Origin: HXMU1420-2 sp040830545
Lineage (GTDB): Bacteria > Pseudomonadota > Alphaproteobacteria > Rhodobacterales > Rhodobacteraceae
Direction of reading: 5' to 3'
Assembly (NCBI GenBank): GCA_040830545.1
Contig: JBFOMB010000199.1
Location: 1-49,480, forward strand
Length of the DNA stretch: 49,480 nucleotides
A model generated the notes under the pieces. The model was not told where the DNA came from and did no database searches. It saw only the letters and a list, made by a program, of their open reading frames with translations. Below, one piece after another: positions 30,520-38,179 of this stretch; the stretch's first letter is position 1, and each line of letters opens with the position of its first letter. The position numbers and the translations under genes are program-made.

Positions 30520-31806
30520 TCAGTAGTTGGATTTGATCTGCACACAGGTTTCGGTTTCGGAATTGTACATCCCGCAGCCGAGGTCTTTCCAATCGCTTAC
30601 CAGAACCGCCGATTCCGGCAGGAAGTCGGTCCAGGCGTCGCCCGGAACTTCTTCGGTCTGGCTGATGATGTCGAACTGACCGTCTTCCTGGATTTCACCG
30701 ATCAGCACCGGCTTGGCCAGGTGGTGGTTCGGCAGCATGACGGCGGTGCCGCCGGTCAGGTTCGGGAATTCCTGCCCGTACATTGCGGTGCGCACAGCGT
30801 CCACGTCAGTGGACCCAGCGGCGGTCGCGGCGTTCACCCACATGTTAAAACCAATGTAGTGTGCTTCCATCGGGTCGTTGGTCACGCGCTCTTCGCCCAT
30901 GCGGTCTTTCCATGCGGCGACCCAGGCTTCGTTTGCTTCGTCTTCTGCGGACTGGAAATAGTTCCATGCGGCCAGGTGACCGACGAGGTTCGTGGTGTCG
31001 AGGCCGGACAGTTCTTCTTCACCGACCGAGAAGGCCACAACCGGGATGTCATCTGCAGAAATGCCCGCAGCCGCCAGTTCCTTGTAGAAACCAACGTTTG
31101 CGTCACCGTTGATGGTGGAGATCACGCCAACCTTCTTGCCGTCCGCGCCCAGCGCCACAACGTCTGCCACGATCTTGGACCAGTCGGAATGACCAAACGG
31201 GGTGTAGTTGACGAAGATGTCCTCTTCGGCAATGCCTTTGCCCTTCAGGTAGCTTTCCAGAATGTTGTTCGTGGTACGCGGATAGACATAGTCAGTGCCG
31301 AGTAGCGCGAATTTTTCGACTTCCAGTTCTTCCAGGAAGTAGTCGGTTGCCGGGATTGCCTGCTGGTTGGGGGCAGCGCCGGTGTAGAACACGTTTTTGG
31401 AGCTTTCTTCGCCCTCATACTGAACCGGGTAGAACAGCAGACCATTCAGTTCCTCGATCACCGGCAGGACGGATTTGCGCGACACGGACGTCCAGTTGCC
31501 AAAGATCACGTCAACTTCGTGCACGGACAGCAGTTCACGCGCCTTTTCCGCAAACAGCGGCCAGTCGGATGCGGGGTCAACAACAACCGCTTCCAATTCA
31601 CAGCCCAGCACGCCGCCCTTGGCGTTCTGCTGTTCCACCAGCATCAGCATCGTGTCTTTCAGCGTGGTTTCCGAAATGGCCATCGTCCCGGACAAGGAAT
31701 GCAGCACGCCCACCTTGATCGGGCAGTCTGCCGCCTGCGCCGAGGCAGAGACGCCTGCCGCCAGAACGGCTGCGGTCGCAACGGTAGACAAGTAAGATTT
31801 ACGCAT
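30520..31806 (-). CDS. urtA: urea ABC transporter substrate-binding protein UrtA
   Basis: 428-residue periplasmic binding protein of the type I (Leu/Ile/Val, FmdD/UrtA) fold. The signal peptide ends AQA before DCPIKVGVLHSLSG. Family motifs include GTMAISETTLKDTMLM, NAKGGVLGCELEAVVVDPASDWPLFAEKA, and FYPVQYEGEESSKNVFYTGAAPNQQ. First gene of urtABCDE, oriented leftward from a 400-base upstream region. Nitrogen-limitation control (NtrC type) is expected in the family but no such site was recognised. Confidence 0.96.
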   Translation of the reverse strand: MRKSYLSTVATAAVLAAGVSASAQAADCPIKVGVLHSLSGTMAISETTLKDTMLMLVEQQNAKGGVLGCELEAVVVDPASDWPLFAEKARELLSVHEVDVIFGNWTSVSRKSVLPVIEELNGLLFYPVQYEGEESSKNVFYTGAAPNQQAIPATDYFLEELEVEKFALLGTDYVYPRTTNNILESYLKGKGIAEEDIFVNYTPFGHSDWSKIVADVVALGADGKKVGVISTINGDANVGFYKELAAAGISADDIPVVAFSVGEEELSGLDTTNLVGHLAAWNYFQSAEDEANEAWVAAWKDRMGEERVTNDPMEAHYIGFNMWVNAATAAGSTDVDAVRTAMYGQEFPNLTGGTAVMLPNHHLAKPVLIGEIQEDGQFDIISQTEEVPGDAWTDFLPESAVLVSDWKDLGCGMYNSETETCVQIKSNY

Positions 31807-32206
31807 TTCGAGTTCCTTCCTTCATGCATGGTCGGGATGGGTGCTGTCCTGCGGCCCGGCCCAAACACGCGTTTCGTGTCTGATGGCGCTGCACGCTGAT
31901 TGCGGGTCCCGTGCGGCGCCAGTTTTTGGTTGCCCGTGCTGTTTGCACCGGCGGCATAAACTTGGTCGGGAGGTTGCGCTTCTGGGAACCGGAAGCGGCT
32001 CGAATTTCCGGCAATCCGCGCGAATTGGATCAATTTTTGACCGAAAAAAGTGGCAATGCTGAAAATTTACGCATCAATCTCGCCCCTCATGCGCAAATTT
32101 CCGACAGATCGGCGCTCAGCTTTTGGGCGATTTCCGCCGACGCACGCCCGCTGCAGTGCAGCGCAAGCACGAATCCGCCCGAATCTGCTTGCTGATTTTC
32201 GGGATG
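31807..32206. other. 400-base urtA upstream region
   Basis: No gene recognised; short open frames on both strands lack ribosome-binding sites and family features. It holds the urtA promoter region and the 3' end of the opposite-end small gene. The notable element is an imperfect 12-bp inverted repeat at 32063-32100, listed separately. A T/A-rich stretch (about 32021-32070) may contain promoter elements, but none could be assigned confidently. Confidence 0.5.
32063..32100. promoter_or_regulatory. inverted repeat upstream of urtA
   Basis: AAATTTACGCAT (32063-32074) and ATGCGCAAATTT (32089-32100) are reverse complements at 11 of 12 positions, with a 14-base spacer. It lies about 260-290 bases upstream of the urtA start and about 110 bases past the end of the small exported-protein gene. 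It may be a distant enhancer-type operator (the position is compatible with sigma-54 activators) or the end of the small gene's transcript. Function is inferred. Confidence 0.4.
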
Positions 32207-32593
32207 TCAGGCGTTGGGACGGTACAGCACAAACGCCCGCTTGCACGCCCGGATCGCGTTTCTTGCATGACGCGCCGCCCGGCCTGCATCCACAGCATCC
32301 GTGTTGAACGTCGCGCGAGACAACAGACGGGCCTGCGCGGCCTTGGCTGAGATCCGGATATTCAGCACGTCAGCCACGCGATCCTGGGCAACGGTGCCCT
32401 CCAGAACGGCGGTCATTTCCTGCCGCAACGCCTGGGTTTCCTGTACCGCCGCATCACGCATCAGCCATTCGTGTTCAACCTGCGCTGACAAGCGCCCGGC
32501 ACATGCAGCGATCTGGTGCACAGCCTGATCGTCGCTGAGGGCCGGAGAGGCCAGAACCGCGACTGTGGAGACAATGCCAACAAAAGTTTTCAT
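32207..32593 (-). CDS. small exported protein of unknown function
   Basis: 128 residues with a signal peptide (MKTFVGIVSTVAVLASPALS before DDQAV) and a helical, alanine-rich mature domain with two cysteines (AACAGRL and RACKRAF), probably periplasmic. No family recognised. An ATG three codons upstream (32602) is also possible. It is oriented like urtA but 400 bases upstream of it, so a separate transcript is likely. Confidence 0.7.
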   Translation of the reverse strand: MKTFVGIVSTVAVLASPALSDDQAVHQIAACAGRLSAQVEHEWLMRDAAVQETQALRQEMTAVLEGTVAQDRVADVLNIRISAKAAQARLLSRATFNTDAVDAGRAARHARNAIRACKRAFVLYRPNA

Positions 32594-32738
32594 TTCGCCC
32601 ATGTTTTGATCATGGCGCGCAAATAGTTACCAATCAATCATTTAATCACATGGAATCCGTAGATTTTTCTTGGAACCATTTCGATCCACACAGGTGGGCC
32701 ACGCGTATCTCATGAGAAACAGCGAGGACCGCCCTGTC

Positions 32739-33419
32739 ATGGAAGCGCTACACACGGAACAACGGGCCTTGATCCTTGGACATTCAGGCGGGATCGGGAC
32801 GGCACTGTCACGCGCTCTGTTTGGCAAAGGGTACGAGGTCACCGGCCTTTCTCGTGCTCAGGACGGGCTTGATGTGACAGACCCCGCCTCGCTCTCAATG
32901 AACATGAATGCGCTGACGGGACCGTTTGATCTGATCATCGTGGCAACCGGCATCCTCGCCCCGCCCGGCAAGTCCCCGGAAAAATCGCTGCGTGCCATCG
33001 AGGCGACGGATATGGCGTATGTCATGGCTGTAAACGCCATTGGCCCCGCTCTGGTGTTGCAACATGTCCCTGACCTGCTGCCGCGCGACCGTCGGTCTGT
33101 TGTCGCGGTCCTGACCGCGAGGGTGGGCTCGATCACGGACAACAAGACCGGCGGTTGGTATTCCTATCGCGCGTCCAAGGCCGCCGCCAATCAGATCGTG
33201 CGCGGTGCAGCAATCGAGGTTGCGCGCAAACGGAAAGACGCCATCATCGTTGCGTTGCACCCCGGTACCGTCGACACACCTTTCACTGCCAACTATCCCG
33301 CGCATGCGAAACACAGCCCGGATACTGCAGCCACGCATATGCTGGACGTGCTGGAGGGTCTGACGCCTGATCAAACCGGGCAGTTCTTCGACTCGCGTGG
33401 GGATGAAATCCCCTGGTAA
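32739..33419 (+). CDS. short-chain dehydrogenase (C-factor/CsgA-like)
   Basis: 226-residue SDR. ALILGHSGGIGTAL is the NAD(P)-binding loop (GxxxGxG), ATGILAPPGK the cofactor-side strand, and YSYRASKAAANQ the catalytic Y-x3-K, in an arrangement typical of C-factor-like SDRs with a short substrate region. GAGG lies about 11 bases upstream of the chosen ATG; in-frame ATGs at 32712 and 32670 are alternatives. It is tail-to-tail with another SDR gene, only 5 bases apart. The substrate is unknown. Confidence 0.83.
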   Translation: MEALHTEQRALILGHSGGIGTALSRALFGKGYEVTGLSRAQDGLDVTDPASLSMNMNALTGPFDLIIVATGILAPPGKSPEKSLRAIEATDMAYVMAVNAIGPALVLQHVPDLLPRDRRSVVAVLTARVGSITDNKTGGWYSYRASKAAANQIVRGAAIEVARKRKDAIIVALHPGTVDTPFTANYPAHAKHSPDTAATHMLDVLEGLTPDQTGQFFDSRGDEIPW

Positions 33420-33424
33420 ACCGC

Positions 33425-34186
33425 TCAGCCCTCGCCCGAGATGTTGCGGCGCATCATGTACTGATAGAACCGGGGCGACACGCGCATCATCAGCATGGCC
33501 AAACGCGCCACACGACCCACGGGGATGAATTCCTGCCCTTTGTCCATCCCTCGCAGGATGACAGCGGCAGCATCTTCTGGTGTCATGTAGTCCACTCCGT
33601 CCGTGGCTGATCCCGGGCGCTGAATACCGTCCTGCGTCCGGTTCGTGCTGCCGATATTCGTGGCAACGAAACTGGGCGCCGCGATCAGGCAGCGCACGCC
33701 ATATGACGCCTCTTCGGAGCGCAGAGAGGAAAAGAACCCCTGCATGGCATGTTTGGAGGCCGCATACGCCGTGCGATTATGCAAAGGCGCAAACCCGGCC
33801 ACCGACGAAATCGCCAAATGCGTGCCGCCGCTGGCCCGCAGGGGTTGCACAAATGCACGGGTCATCTCGACAGCTGCGAAATAGTTGATCTCGAACACCC
33901 GTCGGTGGCTGGCGCCGTCACTTTCCGCAAAGGGGCCGATTTGCGACACACCTGCATTATAGATGACCAGGTCGATGGAGGGGCGGGTCGCGATTATGTC
34001 GGCAGCGGCCCGGTGCAGGGCGTCCCCGTCCGTTAAATCCACCGCCACTGGCGTGCGGCTGTCCGTGGCTTCCAAGCCCGACACGTCGATGTCGAGCAGC
34101 ACGCAATGCCACCCCCGCGCCTCCAGCATTACGGCCATTGCCCTGCCCAACCCACCGTTCCCACCGGAAATCACTGCGGTTTTCAT
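33425..34186 (-). CDS. classical SDR oxidoreductase, last gene of FMO operon
   Basis: 253 residues. SGGNGGLGRAM is the nucleotide-binding loop, YNAGVSQIG the structural NAG motif, ISSVAGF carries the catalytic serine, and YAASKHAMQGF the Y-x3-K. The C-terminal tail (GRVARLAMLMMRVSPRFYQYMM) is amphipathic and basic, as in SDRs acting on lipophilic substrates at membranes. AAGGAGG lies 7 bases before the ATG. Its start overlaps the stop of the epimerase-like gene (ATGA), making it the fourth gene of a coupled operon. Confidence 0.88.
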   Translation of the reverse strand: MKTAVISGGNGGLGRAMAVMLEARGWHCVLLDIDVSGLEATDSRTPVAVDLTDGDALHRAAADIIATRPSIDLVIYNAGVSQIGPFAESDGASHRRVFEINYFAAVEMTRAFVQPLRASGGTHLAISSVAGFAPLHNRTAYAASKHAMQGFFSSLRSEEASYGVRCLIAAPSFVATNIGSTNRTQDGIQRPGSATDGVDYMTPEDAAAVILRGMDKGQEFIPVGRVARLAMLMMRVSPRFYQYMMRRNISGEG

Positions 34187-35109
34187 AGCCCCGCCTCCTT
34201 CTGCCACAGCGCAAAGACCTGTTTTGAGGTCAATTCCGGGACATAACCAAAATTGCGCTTCAGCCGGTCATTGGCCAGTACGGGCCGGTATTGCAGGAAC
34301 CGCACCTGCTCCGGTCCATATTGCGACAGAGCCAGCGGGCGCAGAACGGCCAGCGCCGCTTTCAGCCCAAATGCGGGAAGTGTCAGGACCGGTTTGCCAA
34401 GCATCTCCGCCAGTTCAACGACCGACAGCCATCCATCCCCCGCCACGTTGTAGATGCCCGCTGGCCCGTCGGTTGCCGCGCGATGCACGATCCGGGCAAG
34501 ATCCTGCGTCCAGATGAATACAAACGGGCTGTCATGACCCCGGATCGCCAGCAAACGCTTGCGATGGAAAAGCGCAGTGATCTGGTTGTCGGTCCCGGCC
34601 CCCAACACCGTTCCCACGCGCAGCACCACCTGCTCCAGCGATGGATGGTCCTGACGGGCCTGCGCCAGCATTTCTTCCACCTGCCGTTTGTGATCCGCGT
34701 AGGCGAATTCCGGATTACCCCGACATGGTGCATCCTCGGTCAGCGGCACGGGGTTGTCGGCATGATAGCCATACGCCGCGCCGGAACTGGTCACGACCAG
34801 CCGTCGCACCCCATAGCGTAGGCAGGCGTCCAGCACATTGCGCGTGCCGGTGACATCCACAGCGTAAGCCTGCGCGCGTGTCATACCGGGTGGTGGCGTG
34901 ACGATGGAAGCCAAGTGCACGACGACCTCAGGCCGTTCGTCACCGATGACCGTCTCGGGGTCACAACCGGTCACGTCCATGCGTCGAAACCGCGTCCCCT
35001 CGGGCAGGCCTCGATCCGTCAGGTCCGTAATCAACTGATCACCCGGCAAGGTCTGCGCAAGCGCCCGCCCCACCATCCCGGCCCCTCCGGTGATCAGGAT
35101 GCGCGTCAT
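34183..35109 (-). CDS. NAD-dependent epimerase/dehydratase-like extended SDR
   Basis: 308-residue extended SDR. ILITGGAGMVGRAL is the GxxGxxG cofactor loop, VVHLASIVTPP the conserved strand, VVTSSGAAYG carries the Ser/Thr of the active site, and YADHKRQVEEML the Y-x3-K. Members act on nucleotide sugars but also on sterols, flavonoids and other alcohols (3-beta-HSD-like), which is compatible with the neighbouring monooxygenase and transporter. Overlaps both neighbours by ATGA. The substrate is unknown. Confidence 0.87.
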   Translation of the reverse strand: MTRILITGGAGMVGRALAQTLPGDQLITDLTDRGLPEGTRFRRMDVTGCDPETVIGDERPEVVVHLASIVTPPPGMTRAQAYAVDVTGTRNVLDACLRYGVRRLVVTSSGAAYGYHADNPVPLTEDAPCRGNPEFAYADHKRQVEEMLAQARQDHPSLEQVVLRVGTVLGAGTDNQITALFHRKRLLAIRGHDSPFVFIWTQDLARIVHRAATDGPAGIYNVAGDGWLSVVELAEMLGKPVLTLPAFGLKAALAVLRPLALSQYGPEQVRFLQYRPVLANDRLKRNFGYVPELTSKQVFALWQKEAGL

Positions 35110-36002
35110 GGCGCGACGCGGGTGCGGAACATGATCCCCGCCAGCGCGAGGCCAGAGATTGCATGCCAGATGCCCCAGAACGCGGCCACCACAGCCATAC
35201 CCCCCAACCCGCCGAAGAAGCCAAAGATCAGCACGAGGCCCAGACCAGAGTTCTGGATGCCCGTCTCAATCGTCACAGCGCGCCGGTCAAACGGTGTCAG
35301 CCGGGCAAACGTCGCTGTCGTGAATCCGCCACCCAATGCCAGAGCGTTGTGCAAGATCACCAGACCGGCAATGCCACCGGCATAGGCTAGGAATTGCGCC
35401 CAGTTCGCTGCCAGGGCCAGGATGATGAAGGCTACGAAAATCCCCATCGACAGCCACTGCAACGGCTTGCGCAACCGCGTCGTCAGGTCGGGGCGTCTAG
35501 CGTTTAACGTAATGCCCAGGATCAGCGGCAGTACCAGCATCAGCCCAACCGTGATCGCGATGCTCACCGGGTCAATTGCGGTGCTACGCAGGATCTCGGC
35601 CGACGGCGGATAAAGGCTGCCCCAAAACGCAATGTTGAGCGGAGTCAGCAGGATGGCCCCAACGGTTGCAAACGCGGTCATCGACACCGACAGCGCCGCA
35701 TTCCCCCCGGCCCGATGTGTAATGAAGTTCGAAATGTTGCCGCCGGGGCAGGCCGCCACCAGTATCAGGCCCAACGCGATGGAGGCCTGCGGCTGCACCG
35801 CCAGCACCAACAGGAAGGTCAGCGCGGGCAGCACGACAAACTGCGACACCAGCCCCACGATCAGCGGCTTCGGCCCCTTGGCCAGCGCGCGAAAGTCACG
35901 AGGTGAGAGGTCAATCGCGATGGAGAACATGACAATCGCGAGGATCGCGTTCAACACTGTCAGCGACCCGGCAGAGAAATCCAGTACAGCCTCATCAATC
36001 AT
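35106..36002 (-). CDS. BASS-family (bile acid:sodium symporter-like) transporter
   Basis: 298-residue polytopic inner-membrane protein with about nine to ten hydrophobic helices and the motifs of the bile acid/pantothenate/arsenite (BART) superfamily: IVMFSIAIDLSPRDF early, LVAACPGGNISNFITHRAGGN in the middle (the crossover/sodium-site region), and ETGIQNSGLGLVLI late. It should exchange an organic anion with sodium. Its start overlaps the monooxygenase stop and its stop the epimerase start. Imported substrate may be what the operon's enzymes modify; this is inference. Confidence 0.9.
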   Translation of the reverse strand: MIDEAVLDFSAGSLTVLNAILAIVMFSIAIDLSPRDFRALAKGPKPLIVGLVSQFVVLPALTFLLVLAVQPQASIALGLILVAACPGGNISNFITHRAGGNAALSVSMTAFATVGAILLTPLNIAFWGSLYPPSAEILRSTAIDPVSIAITVGLMLVLPLILGITLNARRPDLTTRLRKPLQWLSMGIFVAFIILALAANWAQFLAYAGGIAGLVILHNALALGGGFTTATFARLTPFDRRAVTIETGIQNSGLGLVLIFGFFGGLGGMAVVAAFWGIWHAISGLALAGIMFRTRVAP

Positions 36003-37315
36003 TGCGCCCGTCCCCCCAGCCGTGTGATCCACCGCGTCACCGCCTTGCGATAGGTTGCCTTGTCCACATAGTAGGCCATGCGCGGCAAATCGATGTAGTC
36101 CATGCCTCCGGTGGCCCGGGTGAACCCATCCGCCTTGGTATTTTGCAGGGTACGCGCCTCGGCGTTCCCATCGCGCAGACCGGTGATATAGCGCACCACC
36201 ATTTCCGCCTGTTCGTGCCGACCCTGCCAGCCCAGACCCGACGCCTCGACCATACCCAGCACAAACAGGTCATCCCGCTCCGGATGCATGCAGTTCAGGT
36301 ACAGGTGCGGCGCGTCCCCTTGCCAGTTCAGCAGCGCGTCGTCGATGAAGGGATAGTCCAGCTTGTAGCCCGTGGCCGCCAAAACCATGTCATAGTCACC
36401 GCTGCTGCCATCCTTGAAATGCACGGTTTGCCCATCAAACCGGTCGATGTCCGGACGGACGGTCAGGTCGCCGTGGCCTGCATGATACAGCACCAGCGAG
36501 TTCACCACCGGATGGCTTTCGTACAGGCGATAGTCAGGTTTCGGAAACCCGTATTTCTGCGGGTTGCCGACGAACCATTTTAGGATGGCACCGTCCACGA
36601 CCCGTTTGATCGGCATCGGCAGCTTGATCGCACCGCCCATTGTGTCTGCAGGTTTGCCAAACACGTATTTTGGAACGAAGTAATACCCACGCCGCATAGA
36701 CAAATCGCAGCTTTGTCCGTGATGCACGGCGTCCACCGCAATGTCGCAGCCCGAGTTGCCTGCGCCGATAATCAACACCCGCTTGCCATCAAACTGGCTG
36801 GCGTGGCGATATTGGGATGAGTGCAGGAACTCCCCGGTGAACTCCCCCTTGAACGTCGGCAGGTTCGGCGTGCTGAGCGTTCCGTTTGCGATCATCAGGC
36901 CCGAGAACGTATCGCTGTGGTCACCCTCCGCGTCCCGCCACGTCACCTCCCACCCCTCACCTGAACCGCCCAGGGGCGTGCAGGACAGCACTTCGGTCTC
37001 AAACCGGAAATGCTTCAGCAGGTCGAAATGCTCGGCGAACTCCTGAAAATATCGCTTCATCTCTCGGTGCGATGGGTACTCCGCAACTTCCTCGCGCATT
37101 GGGAAATCGGTGAACTCTGTCATGGTCTTGGACGAGATCAGATGCGCTGTGTCGTACATGGTCGAGCGCGGCCCATCGATATCCCACAGCCCACCAACGC
37201 CCGAATGCAATTCGAACCCCTGGAACTCGATACCATGTTCCACCAACAGCTTGGCCGCCGCCAAACCCATCGGCCCTGCCCCGATCAGGGCCAGACGCTC
37301 GCGCATTTGGGCCAT
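35999..37315 (-). CDS. flavin-containing monooxygenase (FMO/Baeyer-Villiger-like)
   Basis: 438 residues. LIGAGPMGLAAAKLL is the FAD-binding Rossmann motif, LIIGAGNSGCDIAVDA the NADPH-binding one, and FTGEFLHSSQYRH the FMO identity motif (FxGxxxHxxxY). ATGYKLDYPF is the conserved C-terminal motif. Enzymes of this class oxygenate amines, sulfides or ketones. GGGAGGT lies before the ATG at 37315; the frame is open to 37609 but that part crosses the divergent promoter and the TetR gene. First gene of the coupled operon FMO-BASS-epimerase-SDR, divergent from tetR. Confidence 0.92.
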   Translation of the reverse strand: MAQMRERLALIGAGPMGLAAAKLLVEHGIEFQGFELHSGVGGLWDIDGPRSTMYDTAHLISSKTMTEFTDFPMREEVAEYPSHREMKRYFQEFAEHFDLLKHFRFETEVLSCTPLGGSGEGWEVTWRDAEGDHSDTFSGLMIANGTLSTPNLPTFKGEFTGEFLHSSQYRHASQFDGKRVLIIGAGNSGCDIAVDAVHHGQSCDLSMRRGYYFVPKYVFGKPADTMGGAIKLPMPIKRVVDGAILKWFVGNPQKYGFPKPDYRLYESHPVVNSLVLYHAGHGDLTVRPDIDRFDGQTVHFKDGSSGDYDMVLAATGYKLDYPFIDDALLNWQGDAPHLYLNCMHPERDDLFVLGMVEASGLGWQGRHEQAEMVVRYITGLRDGNAEARTLQNTKADGFTRATGGMDYIDLPRMAYYVDKATYRKAVTRWITRLGGRAQ

Positions 37316-37342
37316 GAATACCTCCCTCAATTCGCTACTAAC

Positions 37343-37358
37343 TTGAACAAATGTTCGA
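37343..37358. promoter_or_regulatory. candidate TetR operator
   Basis: TTGAACA-AA-TGTTCGA is a near-perfect dyad (one mispair, GAACA/TGTTC core exact) in the middle of the 62-base gap between the divergent monooxygenase and tetR genes. TetR-family proteins typically bind such dyads between divergent promoters, repressing both. Binding is inferred. Confidence 0.6.
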
Positions 37359-37377
37359 AATAAGGCAAGCTGCATCC

Positions 37378-38034
37378 ATGAAAACCACTCAACCCGCTGA
37401 ACACAAACGACAAAGAGCACCGTCAAAACGCGCGCTGGCAACCAAGGCCCGTGTGTTTGATGCGGCAGAACAGGTATTTGCCGAACGGGGATTCGACGGC
37501 GCAACGATCCGCGACATCGCTGCGGCAGCTGGCGAGCCGGTCGGAACGATCCACCATCACGGCGGTGGGAAAGAGGCATTGTTTTTTCGCACGGTGGCGC
37601 GAAGGGCACAGGCGTTGTCCGCAGCGCGACTGGCAGCCTTGGCGCCGCTCAAGGCAAATGGGGACCTTACGGTGCAAGGCTTGATTGGCGCCTTCATGCG
37701 CCCCTTTCTGGATTTGTCGCGCGCTGATCCCGGCTGGCAGGCCTATGCACGGCTCGTCGCGTTGGTCTCAGCCGATGACCGATGGCGAGAGATTTCGGCA
37801 ACCTGCTTTGACGAAACAGCCGACAGGTTCATGGTAGAACTGCTGCGCGCGCTGCCAAACCGGTCGCGGGAGGAAGTTGCAGAGGGCTTGGTGTTTGCGG
37901 TGTCAGCGATGCTGGCCCTAATCACATCGCGCGAACGGATTGCAGCCATGGGCAATGGCGGCCGCAACTCCGAAAAGCAGGAAGAACACCTGATCCGGTT
38001 TTGTGTGGCCGGCATGTCAGCCAACGAAGCCTGA
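37378..38034 (+). CDS. TetR family transcriptional regulator
   Basis: 218 residues. The N-terminal helix-turn-helix is at about 22-68: ATKARVFDAAEQVFAERGF, then DGATIRDIAAAAGEPVGTIHHHGGGKEALF, with HH in place of the usual YYHF start. The C-terminal helical domain binds an unknown ligand. An upstream in-frame ATG at 37351 lies inside the dyad, so 37378 is preferred. Divergent from the monooxygenase operon, which it probably represses until the operon's substrate is present. Confidence 0.9.
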   Translation: MKTTQPAEHKRQRAPSKRALATKARVFDAAEQVFAERGFDGATIRDIAAAAGEPVGTIHHHGGGKEALFFRTVARRAQALSAARLAALAPLKANGDLTVQGLIGAFMRPFLDLSRADPGWQAYARLVALVSADDRWREISATCFDETADRFMVELLRALPNRSREEVAEGLVFAVSAMLALITSRERIAAMGNGGRNSEKQEEHLIRFCVAGMSANEA

Positions 38035-38179
38035 CGGATCAAAAATCAATAGGTAACCGGCCTTACCAGACCGTGAAACTCCGATTGTCTTTCAGTGTAT
38101 ACCATTGAAAATGCGCAACGCAGTGGACTTTAGCCTCGGATACCGGTGCAATGGTACGCAGTAGACAATGGAGCATTGA

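Noticed and set aside
31911..32195. 94-codon open frame upstream of urtA
   Set aside because: No ribosome-binding site or motif and it overlaps another frame; the region behaves as a promoter-bearing gap.
37316..37609. N-terminal extension of the flavin monooxygenase
   Set aside because: The open frame extends into the divergent tetR gene; the FAD motif sits at the start from 37315, where a good ribosome-binding site lies.
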